From JAAGZL01 sp964628835 (lineage in GTDB: Bacteria > Pseudomonadota > Gammaproteobacteria > Chromatiales > Chromatiaceae): a stretch of 64,000 bases of DNA. Shown here piece after piece: positions 42,521-51,490 of the stretch. Position 1 is the stretch's first letter, and each line of letters starts with the position of its first letter. Under the pieces are notes generated by a model that searched no databases, was not told where the DNA came from, and worked only from the letters and a program-made list of their open reading frames with translations. The stretch spans positions 1-64,000 of the forward strand of contig CAZVME010000007.1 of assembly GCA_964628835.1 (NCBI GenBank). Direction: 5' to 3'. Made by a program: the position numbers and the translations under genes.

Positions 42521-43429
42521 ATGTGGTTTAGAAATCTTCAGATGTTTCATCTGCAACAGTCGTTCAACCTCACCCCGGAAGAGTTGCACCACAGCCTCGA
42601 ACCGCAGGCGGCCAAAGAGTGCGGCAGCCAGGAACCTTTCAGCTACGGCTGGGACATGCCACTGGGACGTCAGGGTGCACAGCTCACCCACGCTGCCAAC
42701 GGTTGCATCATGATCTGCGCCAAACGTGAGGAGAAGATCCTGCCGGCATCTGTGGTACGAGAGAGGCTTGCAGAAAAGGTGGATGAGATAGAGGAGGCGG
42801 AGTCCCGCAAGGTGCGACGGCGGGAAAAAGAGGAGTTGAAAGATATCCTGCTGCAGCAGCTTCTGCCCCAGGCCTTTATCAAATCGTCTCTCACCTATGC
42901 CTACATCGATCCCAAAGGGAGTTGGCTGATCGTAGACTCATCCAGTCCGAAAAAGGCCGAAGAGCTGTTAAACCTGTTGCGTGACTCTCTCGGATCATTG
43001 CGGGTAAAACCACTTACAGCAGCCCAGTCACCTGCTGCAATCATGACTGCCTGGCTGAGTGACAACGGACCACAGGGTAGCCTTATTATCGGCGACGAGT
43101 GCGAACTGCGTGACCCCATGGAGGAGGGTGGAATCATCCGTTGCCGCCGTCAGGATCTGATGGGAGATGAGATCGAGCCCCACCTCAAGGCTGGCAAACA
43201 GGTGGTGCGGCTGGCGCTGGAGTGGGATGAGCGTGTCTCATTTGTTCTGAGTGATGACCTCTCTATCAAGCGTCTGGGCTTCATGGATATCATCCAGGAA
43301 GAGGCGGCAGAGGTGGCAGCGGAAGATGACGCTGCCAGATTTGATGCCGATTTCGCCATAATGTCCCTGGAACTGGGACGCTTTATACCTCGTCTTATGG
43401 AGCAGTTTGGTGGACTGGAAAAAGAGTAG
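42521..43429 (+). CDS. rdgC: recombination-associated protein RdgC
   Basis: 302 residues starting MWFRNLQMFHLQQSFNLTPE, the family start. RdgC is a ring-shaped DNA-binding protein that restrains RecA loading. Conserved stretches include GWDMPLGRQGAQLTHAANGC, the basic hinge RREKEELKDILLQQLLPQAF, and ERVSFVLSDDLSIKRLGFMD-like text near the C-terminus. Intact. Confidence 0.93.
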   Translation: MWFRNLQMFHLQQSFNLTPEELHHSLEPQAAKECGSQEPFSYGWDMPLGRQGAQLTHAANGCIMICAKREEKILPASVVRERLAEKVDEIEEAESRKVRRREKEELKDILLQQLLPQAFIKSSLTYAYIDPKGSWLIVDSSSPKKAEELLNLLRDSLGSLRVKPLTAAQSPAAIMTAWLSDNGPQGSLIIGDECELRDPMEEGGIIRCRRQDLMGDEIEPHLKAGKQVVRLALEWDERVSFVLSDDLSIKRLGFMDIIQEEAAEVAAEDDAARFDADFAIMSLELGRFIPRLMEQFGGLEKE

Positions 43430-43709
43430 AATCCAATGAGGGTGGGGCATGCCCCCGCCCCCGCCCTAACTCCACTTGCCCCTTGATTGATCAGGGCCAA
43501 ACTCAGACCATTTGCAATGACTGGGTTTAAATGAGATGTGGTACAGCCGTTTCCGCGCTCGGCAGGATACTATAAATATCCAATGTTAGGCCATTTACCA
43601 GAAATGCTGGAGACTATACAACATGAGTAGGCCAGTTAATGAATAACCAGATGGTTGTGGATATACAGCATGAACAAACAGGCCATCTGACAACTTTTCA
43701 GAATAAATA

Positions 43710-44008
43710 ATGAGCAGAGTCGCAACTAAAAAAACGGGTGCTGGTAACTGGTGCTGCTGGTTTTCTTGGATCACATTTTTGCGAGAGATTACTAAACGAT
43801 GGTTGTGATGTCCTCTGTGTGGACAATTTTTACAGCGGCACAAAGGATAATGCTTGATCTTATGCACAATCCACATTTACCTAAGGATGATCCGAAACGA
43901 CGTCAACCAGATATCTTTGTGGTGAAACAGGGTCTTGGTTGGGAGCCGCAAATTAAACTTGAAGCAGGTCTTAAGAAAATAATCGCATATTTTCGAAAGC
44001 TGCTCTAA
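43710..44008 (+). pseudogene. remnant of UDP-glucuronate decarboxylase-type NAD-epimerase
   Basis: The first part, in a frame one base off the ATG at 43710, reads VLVTGAAGFLGSHFCERLL and VDNFYSGTKDN, the nucleotide-binding start of the SDR epimerase/UXS family. After the stop near 43855 the sequence, in another frame, reads DDPKRRQPDIFVVKQGLGWE and LEAGLKKIIAYFRKLL, the very C-terminus of the same family. About 220 residues of the middle are missing and two frames are broken. A decayed gene with an internal deletion; functional relatives (epimerase, dehydrogenase) stand at 48.4-50.8 kb. Confidence 0.82.
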
Positions 44009-44167
44009 CAGCACTTCACGATTCACCCTTTATGGTTGGATTGGTTTGGGTGTGCTGATATCTTGACTTAAGAACAACTGTTGACCTGACTATAACTTCA
44101 TACTTCAGAATTGATTTTGACGGTGATGAACCGTTGCATTTGATCAAAATCTGATGGAGATATCATT

Positions 44168-44350
44168 ATGAAGAGTGAACTTATGGATAAAGAGAAATGG
44201 ACTGAGTTGTTTCGTGAGGTCGGTCTGGATGAGGCCACAATGAAGAGATGGCATAGGGAGTTTGAAGCCAGATACCCTCAGGGGCATCAATCATTTTTGG
44301 AATGGTTGCAAATATCCAGGGAGGAGATCAGCCATATTCGTGCTCTGTAA
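44168..44350 (+). CDS. stand-alone homologue of MerR regulator C-terminal domain
   Basis: 60 residues. By eye, about half of residues 9-59 are identical, without gaps, to the C-terminal 51 residues of the MerR-type regulator 77 bases downstream (shared GLDEA, M--WH-EFE, HQ-FLE, EI--IR). Predicted all-helical and charged. Could dimerise with or compete against the regulator, or bind the same ligand. No established function is known to me for the free domain. Confidence 0.6.
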   Translation: MKSELMDKEKWTELFREVGLDEATMKRWHREFEARYPQGHQSFLEWLQISREEISHIRAL

Positions 44351-44426
44351 TAGCTAACTTTTCCTGGGCGGCAGATGTTCAATCGGCCTGCCACCCAGGT
44401 TCTGCCAAAACTCTGCGGAAATCCAC

Positions 44427-44960
44427 ATGCTCACTATTGGACAAGTTGCGAAGAAGTACGCCCTCTCCAGAAGCGCCCTGATCTATTATGACTCCATCGG
44501 GTTGTTGAGACCCAGTGGAAGAAGCGCCTGCAACTACAGACTCTATTCCGACGGTGATCTTGGAAAGCTGGATAAGATATCGCTGTTTCGTAGTGCCGGT
44601 TTATCCCTGGATTCAATATCTGCACTGCTCGATAAAGAAGCAGATAATCTGAATTTGGCCTTGGAGAACAGACTGTTCTCAATCAATAGTGAAATTCAAA
44701 AGCTCAGAAACCAACAGAAGGTGATCTTGAGGATCCTGGAGAGTGAGCATTTGGTTCGGAACTCTAGAGTTGTTACAAAACAGGTATGGATCTCTCTCCT
44801 GGAAGCGGCAGGTCTGGATGAGGCTGGCATGCAGAACTGGCATATCGAGTTTGAAAAGATGTCACCCGAGGCCCATCAGGACTTTCTCGAATCAATTGGG
44901 ATTGAGACAGATGAGATCGCATCGATTCGTAAATGGTCGAAGGCCGCATGCAAACAATAG
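44427..44960 (+). CDS. MerR-family transcriptional regulator
   Basis: 177 residues. N-terminal winged helix-turn-helix typical of MerR (LTIGQVAKKYALSRSALIYY, DSIGLLRPSGRSACNYRLYS), then the coiled-coil dimerisation helix (~75-110), then a helical domain (~122-174) homologous to the 60-residue protein just upstream. No CxxC metal-binding loop in the C-terminal part, so not a classical heavy-metal sensor. Target genes unknown; the upstream small gene is the likeliest co-transcribed or regulated neighbour. Confidence 0.85.
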   Translation: MLTIGQVAKKYALSRSALIYYDSIGLLRPSGRSACNYRLYSDGDLGKLDKISLFRSAGLSLDSISALLDKEADNLNLALENRLFSINSEIQKLRNQQKVILRILESEHLVRNSRVVTKQVWISLLEAAGLDEAGMQNWHIEFEKMSPEAHQDFLESIGIETDEIASIRKWSKAACKQ

Positions 44961-45388
44961 GTGGAAGTTACCACTCTATCCACTGAATATGTATTAGATT
45001 GTACCGTAAGCTACAAATAAGCCAGGTATTGCACAACGACTAAATATCTCTTGGTTATCTAACGTGGCGCACAGAAGATCCGGTTTTTTAAATTATATTA
45101 ACCAAGGAATAAAGTAGGTAATATAAGTCAATAAGAACCACTAATAGCCCATAAATAAACATTTGGGGCACCTGTCACTTTTTTCTCCCGTATACCTCAA
45201 GTTTTGTGTCCTTGTGCCGAAAACACCCACATACAGTCAGGGAACCCACATAGAAGTTCGTAATTAGAAGGGGTTATCTATCCAGATTGTGTGGCAGTTC
45301 ATTAGGATGTTGCACCAGAAATGGAATCCGTTTGAGTGCCGACTGCCTTATTTAGGTATTTTGATTAAAACCACTTGGAGAGAATTAA
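44961..45388. other. gene-poor interval between MerR and rhodanese genes
   Basis: 428 bases, A+T-rich, without a recognisable gene, RNA gene or inverted repeat of note. The last 30 bases contain a purine-rich ribosome-binding site (ttggagaga) for the rhodanese gene. Confidence 0.4.
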
Positions 45389-45817
45389 ATGAAATTGTTT
45401 GTCAATAAACTGCTGCACATGTTCTTTGTTTCCCTGCTGTTTTTGGGCGCTGGTTCCGTACTTGCTGACACCCCAGAGCAGCTCCCTGGCACTGCAAAAG
45501 TGACAGCGGAAGATTTGATATCACTGGTTGATAAACATGACAACCTGGTGATTATTGATGCCCGCACAGCTCAGGATTATGAAGGCGGTTTTATCGAAGG
45601 GGCTATCTCCCTACCGGACACATCTACCACTCCTGAAGCTTTGGCTAAAGTAATTCCAGCTAAAAATACCCCGGTACTGTTCTATTGCAACGGGGTCAAG
45701 TGTGGCCGCAGCGTAGCATCATGCAAGATTGCAGTAGCTGATGGTTATAGCAACATATACTGGTTCCGTGGTGGTTGGGATGAGTGGGTTGCTAAAGGCT
45801 TACCTGTCACACACTAA
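45389..45817 (+). CDS. periplasmic rhodanese-like protein
   Basis: 142 residues with a signal peptide (LLHMFFVSLLFLGAGSVLA). A single rhodanese domain follows: LVIIDARTAQDYEGGFIEGA, active-site loop CNGVKCGRS near residue 107, and WFRGGWDEWVAKGLPV. Periplasmic sulfurtransferases fit the sulfur-oxidising context, though the substrate is unknown. A ggcgtca/tgacgcc hairpin lies just after the stop (about 45840-45863), without a U-tract. Confidence 0.85.
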   Translation: MKLFVNKLLHMFFVSLLFLGAGSVLADTPEQLPGTAKVTAEDLISLVDKHDNLVIIDARTAQDYEGGFIEGAISLPDTSTTPEALAKVIPAKNTPVLFYCNGVKCGRSVASCKIAVADGYSNIYWFRGGWDEWVAKGLPVTH

Positions 45818-45906
45818 GGGCATAGAAGCACGGGGTGAGGCGTCACTGCTTGGTATGACGCCAAGCCCTGCCAACCATTATAAAATTACAGCCGGAGTGC
45901 ATTAGC

Positions 45907-47790
45907 ATGCTTCAGCGTATCTCTATCAAAGCAATTATCCTTACGCTTATCATTGGGGGTGGTGCTACTGTATTGGCATTAACCCTATTCACCACCAGCA
46001 TGTTCCGCACCGCTTCCCTTGAGTTCCAGGGACAGTCAGTAGCCCGTTTGTTGGGAACTACTATTGCTGCAGAGATGTTAGCCTTGCAAAAACCATCAGC
46101 AGAGTTGGGCAGCTATGTGCTGAGGGATAAGGCAACCAAGAAATTGGTTAAAAAATTGATAAAGGGTAGAGATGAAAGTGACAAACAGATGCTGGCAAAA
46201 AATCTGTCGGATCTATTCCATACCAAATTTGTCAACACTGGACTGTTGGAGCTGGAAAAAGTACGTCTGTATGACAAGGATTTAAATCCACTGGCTCAGT
46301 CCGAAGAGGGACTGGCTGATCTCCCCGTGAAGATGCCAGAGGAGCTGCGTAAGCAAGCAGCTGCGCGCAAAGGTGCAGATCGCATGAAGCGTTTGGGTGC
46401 CCTGTGGAGTTGGAACAACCAACCGTTTTACTCCACCCTGGTTCCTCTGGGTGGTCTCAGGCTGCTAGGTTATACAGAGGTTGTATCCAGCCCGGTATTT
46501 AAACTCAAGTCTCTATCCGACACCGTGGGCCTTCCTGTGGTTTTAAAAGGTACCAATGGCAAAGAATTGTTGAAAGCCGGTGACTGGAAACAGGCGGAGA
46601 ATGAGAACCGCTCAGTGGTCGATTACACAGCGAAATCCAGTCTTGGTCAGCCGGTGTTAGCAGTATCTGCGCTAGAGGATTTCACAAATTTAAATGCCGG
46701 GGTACAAGATATCCAAATCAAGATCCTGGTCATCTATGCTGTCCTTATATCCGTGGGGGTTATTAGTGCCCTGTGGATTCTGCGCAAGGCCCTGTTCATT
46801 CCAGTGGCAGCAACAGTCAAGGCTATGCAAAGGGTTGCCGATGGTGATCTGACTGTTACCTTGCCCACCACTGGTCTGAAAGAGATATCGGTGATTACCA
46901 GCACGCTAACCACCCTGATTAGGAATCTGAGTTCTGATGTCAACGGGGTAATTAACAGCTCTCAACAGGTGGCCAGCCAGGTCTCAGAACTTGAGCAGGT
47001 TGCTACCGATACCAATGACCGTATGCAGAATCAGCGTGATCAGCTGGGACAGATGGCAACGGCCATGGATGAGATGGTTTCTACGGTTCAGGCTGTGGCA
47101 AAAAGCGCCACTGAGGCGGCAGATGCTGCCAATGACGCCAACAAGGAAGCGAAAGGCGGTCATGAGATAGTTGACGATACGGTCAATCGTATCCAGGTTC
47201 TGGCCGAAAAAATGGATGTCACCACCGGCGCCATCCAACAGTTGGGGCAGGACACAGAGAATATTGGGGCGGTATTGGATGTGATTCGCGGAATTGCTGA
47301 ACAAACAAATCTTCTGGCGCTGAATGCAGCCATTGAGGCTGCACGTGCAGGGGAACAGGGTAGAGGGTTTGCAGTGGTGGCCGATGAGGTGCGCTCACTG
47401 GCCTCCAGAACCCAGCAATCCACCCAAGAGATTCAAGAGATGATTGAGAATCTGCAGGAAGGGGCCAGACGCGCCGTTGCCGCTATGGAAGAGAATCGCA
47501 ACAGCACATCTCAGAGCGTGGACCAGGCAGGAAAACTGGGTGAATATCTGGGTCGGATTGTAGGCTCTGTAGTAACTACCAACGATATGATTACCCAGAT
47601 AGCCAGTGCGGCGGAGGAGCAGAGCCTGGTAGCAGAAGAGATCAATATCAATGTGGTTAAAATTGGTGATGCTGCGGAGCTTAGCGTCCAGGGTGCGCAG
47701 CGCACATCATCGGTTGGAGAAGAGCTAACCGGCCAATCAGAACACCTGAAACGGCTAGTGGACCGTTTCAAGGTTAATGCTACAGCTTAG
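45907..47790 (+). CDS. methyl-accepting chemotaxis protein
   Basis: 627 residues. Membrane helix at ~8-30 (AIILTLIIGGGATVLALTLF), a periplasmic sensing region of about 240 residues with many charged helices, a second helix at ~275-295 (ILVIYAVLISVGVISALWIL), a HAMP domain, and a signalling coiled coil with NLLALNAAIEAARAGEQG at its tip. It would relay ligand sensing to CheA/CheW and the flagella encoded 12 kb upstream. The sensory domain type was not recognised; ligand unknown. Confidence 0.9.
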   Translation: MLQRISIKAIILTLIIGGGATVLALTLFTTSMFRTASLEFQGQSVARLLGTTIAAEMLALQKPSAELGSYVLRDKATKKLVKKLIKGRDESDKQMLAKNLSDLFHTKFVNTGLLELEKVRLYDKDLNPLAQSEEGLADLPVKMPEELRKQAAARKGADRMKRLGALWSWNNQPFYSTLVPLGGLRLLGYTEVVSSPVFKLKSLSDTVGLPVVLKGTNGKELLKAGDWKQAENENRSVVDYTAKSSLGQPVLAVSALEDFTNLNAGVQDIQIKILVIYAVLISVGVISALWILRKALFIPVAATVKAMQRVADGDLTVTLPTTGLKEISVITSTLTTLIRNLSSDVNGVINSSQQVASQVSELEQVATDTNDRMQNQRDQLGQMATAMDEMVSTVQAVAKSATEAADAANDANKEAKGGHEIVDDTVNRIQVLAEKMDVTTGAIQQLGQDTENIGAVLDVIRGIAEQTNLLALNAAIEAARAGEQGRGFAVVADEVRSLASRTQQSTQEIQEMIENLQEGARRAVAAMEENRNSTSQSVDQAGKLGEYLGRIVGSVVTTNDMITQIASAAEEQSLVAEEININVVKIGDAAELSVQGAQRTSSVGEELTGQSEHLKRLVDRFKVNATA

Positions 47791-47797
47791 TGGATCC

Positions 47798-48433
47798 ATG
47801 GGAATCCAGCGTCCCATGCGTGGTTTTCATTTAGACGCTGTTGCTGGCTTGTGTTTACGCTTGTCCTTGCTGATCACGGTAGTTACTGTTTCGCCTGATA
47901 TTCGGGCAGATTTGGCTAGTGGTAAGGATGCCTACGATATGGAAGAGTATGCCGTTGCTAGGCGGGAGCTGCTGCCTCTAGCTGAAGCTGGCAACACTGA
48001 TGCTCAAATTCTGGTAGGACGCATGTACAACAATGGCAACGGTGTAACTGCCGACTTAGCCAAGGGTGCTGCGTACTACAAGCGCGCAGCGACCCATGGT
48101 AATGCCCGGGCCCAGGCGCTATTGGCTTTCCTTTATACTGCTGGGCGTGGGGTCCCAAAAGACCCCAAGCAGGCGCTGCATTGGTATCGGCAGGCAGCTG
48201 ATAATGGTGATGTTTATGCCCAGCTGGATTTGGCCCGGATATACCGAGAGGGCAAGAGTGCCAAGCTGGATTATGTGCAAGCTTACAAGTGGTATTTCAT
48301 TGTGAGCAAGAATGAGGATATCTGCGATTGTCTGCTGGATGGCAAGGGTATGGCGGCAGCGAAGATGACCAGGCAGGAGATTCAGCAGGCCGAAGTTCTG
48401 GCTGGCGATTGGTTCAAAAAACGGGGCCGCTGA
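47798..48433 (+). CDS. Sel1-repeat (TPR-like) protein
   Basis: 211 residues from ATG 47798; an earlier codon at 47777 overlaps the MCP gene and is less likely, and ATG 47816 is an alternative. A signal peptide-like stretch (LCLRLSLLITVVTVSPDIRA) precedes Sel1 repeats of ~36 residues: GNTDAQILVGRMYNNGNGV, GNARAQALLAFLYTAGRGV and GDVYAQLDLARIYREG. Probably periplasmic, protein-protein interaction role. A Cys pair (DICDC) and a basic tail follow. Confidence 0.8.
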   Translation: MGIQRPMRGFHLDAVAGLCLRLSLLITVVTVSPDIRADLASGKDAYDMEEYAVARRELLPLAEAGNTDAQILVGRMYNNGNGVTADLAKGAAYYKRAATHGNARAQALLAFLYTAGRGVPKDPKQALHWYRQAADNGDVYAQLDLARIYREGKSAKLDYVQAYKWYFIVSKNEDICDCLLDGKGMAAAKMTRQEIQQAEVLAGDWFKKRGR

Positions 48434-48455
48434 TCCCGGTTGCCCAATTCCTGAT

Positions 48456-49463
48456 CTATACTTTGTAGTACTCCCGGTACCACTCCACAAAATTGGCAAT
48501 ACCTTCCTGGATGGTGGTCTCTGGCTTGTAGCCGGTGTCCTGTACCAGCGCCTCCACATTGGCATAGGTGTCGGGAACATCCCCAGGCTGTAGTGGCAAC
48601 AGGTTTTGTTCTGCTTTTTTGCCCAGGCAATCCTCAAGAACAGAAATGTACTCCTTCAACTCCACCGGATTGTTGTTGCCGATGTTGTAGAGGCGGAAGG
48701 GTGCCTGGCTGGTAGCGGAGTCTGGATGGTCGCCATTCCACTCCAGGTTGGGTGCGGCTACCCGGTCCAGGGTGCGGATGACACCCTCCACGATATCGTC
48801 GATGTAGGTGAAGTCACGCCGGTGGTTGCCGTAGTTGAACACGTTGATGGGTTCGCCAGCCAAGATACTGCGGGTAAACAGAAATAGCGCCATATCGGGA
48901 CGGCCCCAGGGGCCATATACGGTAAAGAAGCGTAGACCAGTCACCGGTAGCTGATACAGATGACTGTAGGTGTGGGCCATCAGCTCATTGGCCTTCTTAC
49001 TGGCGGCATACAGGCTCAGCGGGTGATCCACGTTGTCGTGCACCGAAAACGGCATATTGGTGTTGGCGCCATAGACTGAACTGCTGGAGGCGTACACCAA
49101 ATGCTCCACCTCATTGTGGCGGCACCCCTCCAGGATGTTGCCGAAGCCCACAAGATTGGTGTCGATGTAGGATTGTGGGTTTTCGATGGAGTAACGCACC
49201 CCGGCCTGGGCTGCCAGGTTCACCACCCGGTTTGGCTTGTACTTGGCGAAGGCGTCCGCCACCGCCTGCCGATCCTCCAGGTTGATGCGCAGATCGGTGT
49301 AGTTGGGGTGGGACTGGGTACGGGCCAGACGCGCCTTTTTCAGATTGACGTCGTAATAGTCATTCAGACAGTCGAGACCGATCACCTCATCCCCGCGCTC
49401 CAACAGTCGTAGTGAGAGTGCCGAACCGATAAAACCTGCGCTTCCTGTAATCAAAACCTTCAT
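48456..49463 (-). CDS. NAD-dependent UDP-glucuronate 4-epimerase-like protein
   Basis: 335 residues. Extended SDR: dinucleotide motif TGSAGFIGSALSLRLLERGD at the start, catalytic YASSSSVYG and the YxxxK pair in YAASKKANEL. The length and LNDYYDVNLKKARL match UDP-glucuronate 4-epimerases of capsule and LPS pathways. Would give UDP-galacturonate. Encoded with the nucleotide-sugar dehydrogenase immediately upstream on this strand. Confidence 0.82.
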   Translation of the reverse strand: MKVLITGSAGFIGSALSLRLLERGDEVIGLDCLNDYYDVNLKKARLARTQSHPNYTDLRINLEDRQAVADAFAKYKPNRVVNLAAQAGVRYSIENPQSYIDTNLVGFGNILEGCRHNEVEHLVYASSSSVYGANTNMPFSVHDNVDHPLSLYAASKKANELMAHTYSHLYQLPVTGLRFFTVYGPWGRPDMALFLFTRSILAGEPINVFNYGNHRRDFTYIDDIVEGVIRTLDRVAAPNLEWNGDHPDSATSQAPFRLYNIGNNNPVELKEYISVLEDCLGKKAEQNLLPLQPGDVPDTYANVEALVQDTGYKPETTIQEGIANFVEWYREYYKV

Positions 49464-49501
49464 GCTTACTACATCTCCAAGTTACTGTTCTGTGTCTGTT
49501 G

Positions 49502-50779
49502 CTACAGACGACCGTCCACCATCTCTTTGGGGAGGACATTCTTTATGTCATACAGGAGCGAGTTATCCGTACCGAATTGGCGTATGCGCTCGGCACCAAG
49601 CTCTCTGAACTCTTGGTGGGCCACGGCCAGCACCGTGGCCGCGTACTGGTTGTCCTGTGGTGTGTCGATCAGGTCTATGCCGTACTCATGCTTGGCCTCT
49701 TCTGGGGCAGCCCAGGGGTCATGCACATCCACCTTTAACCCATAGCTTTCGAACTCACTGATCATATCTGCGACCTTGGTGTTGCGCAGATCGGTGCAGT
49801 TCTCTTTGAAGGTGAGTCCCAGGATCAGAACCCGGGCGCCAACAATGGGGAGGTCGCGCTGTATCATCATTTTGATGATTACACTCACAATGTACTCGCC
49901 CATGCGGTCATTGATGCGGCGGCCTGAGAGGATCACCTCCGGCTGATGACCGATGGCCTGGGCCTTGTGTGTGAGGTAGTAGGGGTCAACTCCTATACAG
50001 TGACCACCCACCAGTCCGGGACGGAAGGGGAGAAAATTCCACTTGCTGCCTGCCGCTTCCAGCACCTCCAGGGTGTCGATCTGCATGCGGTTGAAGATGA
50101 TGGCCAGCTCATTCACCAGGGCGATATTAAGATCGCGCTGGGTATTCTCAATCACCTTGGCAGCCTCCGCCACCTTGATGCTGCTGGCCTTGTGAGTGCC
50201 GGCGGTGATGATGCTTCTGTACAGCTCATCGATAAAATCCGCTGCCTCCGGGGTAGAGCCTGAGGTCACCTTGAGGATGTTGGGCAGGCGATGCTCCTTG
50301 TCACCAGGATTAATCCGCTCCGGGCTGTAACCCACAAAGAAGCCACGGTTGAGGCTCAGACCGGAGTCCGCTTCCAGAATGGGTACGCAGACCTCTTCCG
50401 TAGCCCCGGGGAATACCGTGGACTCGTAGATGACGATATCGTCTTGTTTCAGAAGCTTCCCCAGGGTGTGGCTGGCGGCCTCGATATGGGAGAGGTCAGG
50501 TTGTTTGTGTTCGTCGATGGGGGTAGGAACTGTAACTATGAACAGGTTACAAGCCGCAAGTGCGTTGGCCTGGTCCGAGAATGTCAGATTCACCGCCTGG
50601 GACAAACCACCTGGCTCTACTTCCATGGTGGAGTCCTTACCAGCCAGCAACTCCTGGATTCTGGAACCGTTCACATCGAAGCCGATGGTTGGGTATCTCT
50701 TTCCAAACTCCACCGCCAGGGGCAGCCCCACATAACCCAGGCCGATGACGCCAATCCGTGTGTCCTCTAGTTTAAACAT
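49502..50779 (-). CDS. tviB: nucleotide-sugar dehydrogenase, TviB-like (UDP-GlcNAc 6-dehydrogenase)
   Basis: 425 residues, the same length as TviB/VipA of the Vi-antigen pathway, which oxidises UDP-N-acetylglucosamine to the uronic acid. GLGYVGLPLAVEFGKRYP (NAD fold), VYESTVFPGATEEVCVPILE-like text, SKWNFLPFRPGLVGGHCIGVD with the catalytic Cys in GGHCIGVDPY, and VLILGLTFKENCTDLRNTKV. The substrate assignment is by family likeness. Followed by a 4-epimerase, 38 bases downstream. Confidence 0.85.
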   Translation of the reverse strand: MFKLEDTRIGVIGLGYVGLPLAVEFGKRYPTIGFDVNGSRIQELLAGKDSTMEVEPGGLSQAVNLTFSDQANALAACNLFIVTVPTPIDEHKQPDLSHIEAASHTLGKLLKQDDIVIYESTVFPGATEEVCVPILEADSGLSLNRGFFVGYSPERINPGDKEHRLPNILKVTSGSTPEAADFIDELYRSIITAGTHKASSIKVAEAAKVIENTQRDLNIALVNELAIIFNRMQIDTLEVLEAAGSKWNFLPFRPGLVGGHCIGVDPYYLTHKAQAIGHQPEVILSGRRINDRMGEYIVSVIIKMMIQRDLPIVGARVLILGLTFKENCTDLRNTKVADMISEFESYGLKVDVHDPWAAPEEAKHEYGIDLIDTPQDNQYAATVLAVAHQEFRELGAERIRQFGTDNSLLYDIKNVLPKEMVDGRL

Positions 50780-50826
50780 GGCCTCGGTGACCCATCCTCG
50801 ATTGTAGTTATTACCACTGGCTGTGA

Positions 50827-51216
50827 TTAGGGGAGAGTAACTGGTACCGGTGGCGCCCAGCCATCTGCCCGATGCTCCACCACTACCGTGGTGTAGATGC
50901 CGCCACGCACATTGAATTTTGCCGTTAAGCGCATAAATCTGGGTGCTGTCGCTGTCACCAGGTCCTGGTGTATCAGATTAGTGACATCCTCATGAAAGGC
51001 CCCCTGTTCGCGAAAGGACCAGGCATATAGCTTAAGGGACTTTAGCTCTACACAGAGTTGGTCAGGAATATACTCAAGGGCGAGCTCGGCAAAATCAGGC
51101 TGACCTGTTTTTGGGCAGAGACAGGTAAACTCAGGCACCTGGATGCGAATGGTGTAATCACGTTCTGGCTGGGGGTTATCAAATACCTCCAGCTCTCTAT
51201 TCGGATTGGTTGACAT
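50827..51216 (-). CDS. queF: NADPH-dependent 7-cyano-7-deazaguanine reductase
   Basis: 129 residues, the short (YkvM-type) QueF. Reduces preQ0 to preQ1 in queuosine synthesis. The catalytic cysteine is in FTCLCPKTGQPDFA near residue 32, and the C-terminal FNVRGGIYTTVVVEHR is conserved. A TATAAT at 51260-51255 (minus strand) may be its -10 box; no preQ1 riboswitch signature was seen. Confidence 0.93.
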   Translation of the reverse strand: MSTNPNRELEVFDNPQPERDYTIRIQVPEFTCLCPKTGQPDFAELALEYIPDQLCVELKSLKLYAWSFREQGAFHEDVTNLIHQDLVTATAPRFMRLTAKFNVRGGIYTTVVVEHRADGWAPPVPVTLP

Positions 51217-51490
51217 GTTGTTAACGTTCGGTAATTAAAGAAAATTGGCTGCTGATTATACGGAACAACGGGCAACTACTCCATCTATAGATCGCGTATG
51301 GTTTCGCTCCTTATCTCTCCTGTGGGAGTTTTTTGGTGTAGTGTGACCAGATCACTGTTTTGGGTGGTCAAGTTTCATACAATTTCTATAATTTATAATA
51401 TATAACAATAAGAAACAGCGCATACTTAAAGTTTTTTATATTTTACAATCAGCTTGTGTAGAGCACGGCCAAACTGTATCTTTAGCGCCT

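Noticed and set aside
43444..43455. GC palindrome ggggcatgcccc after rdgC as terminator
   Set aside because: No T-tract follows and the outer arms do not pair.
51217..51300. preQ1 riboswitch upstream of queF
   Set aside because: No matching stem and A-rich tail in the leader.
51330..51370. TGTGA...TCACT pair upstream of smc as a CRP/FNR site
   Set aside because: Spacer is 5 bases rather than 6 and only one half-site is convincing.
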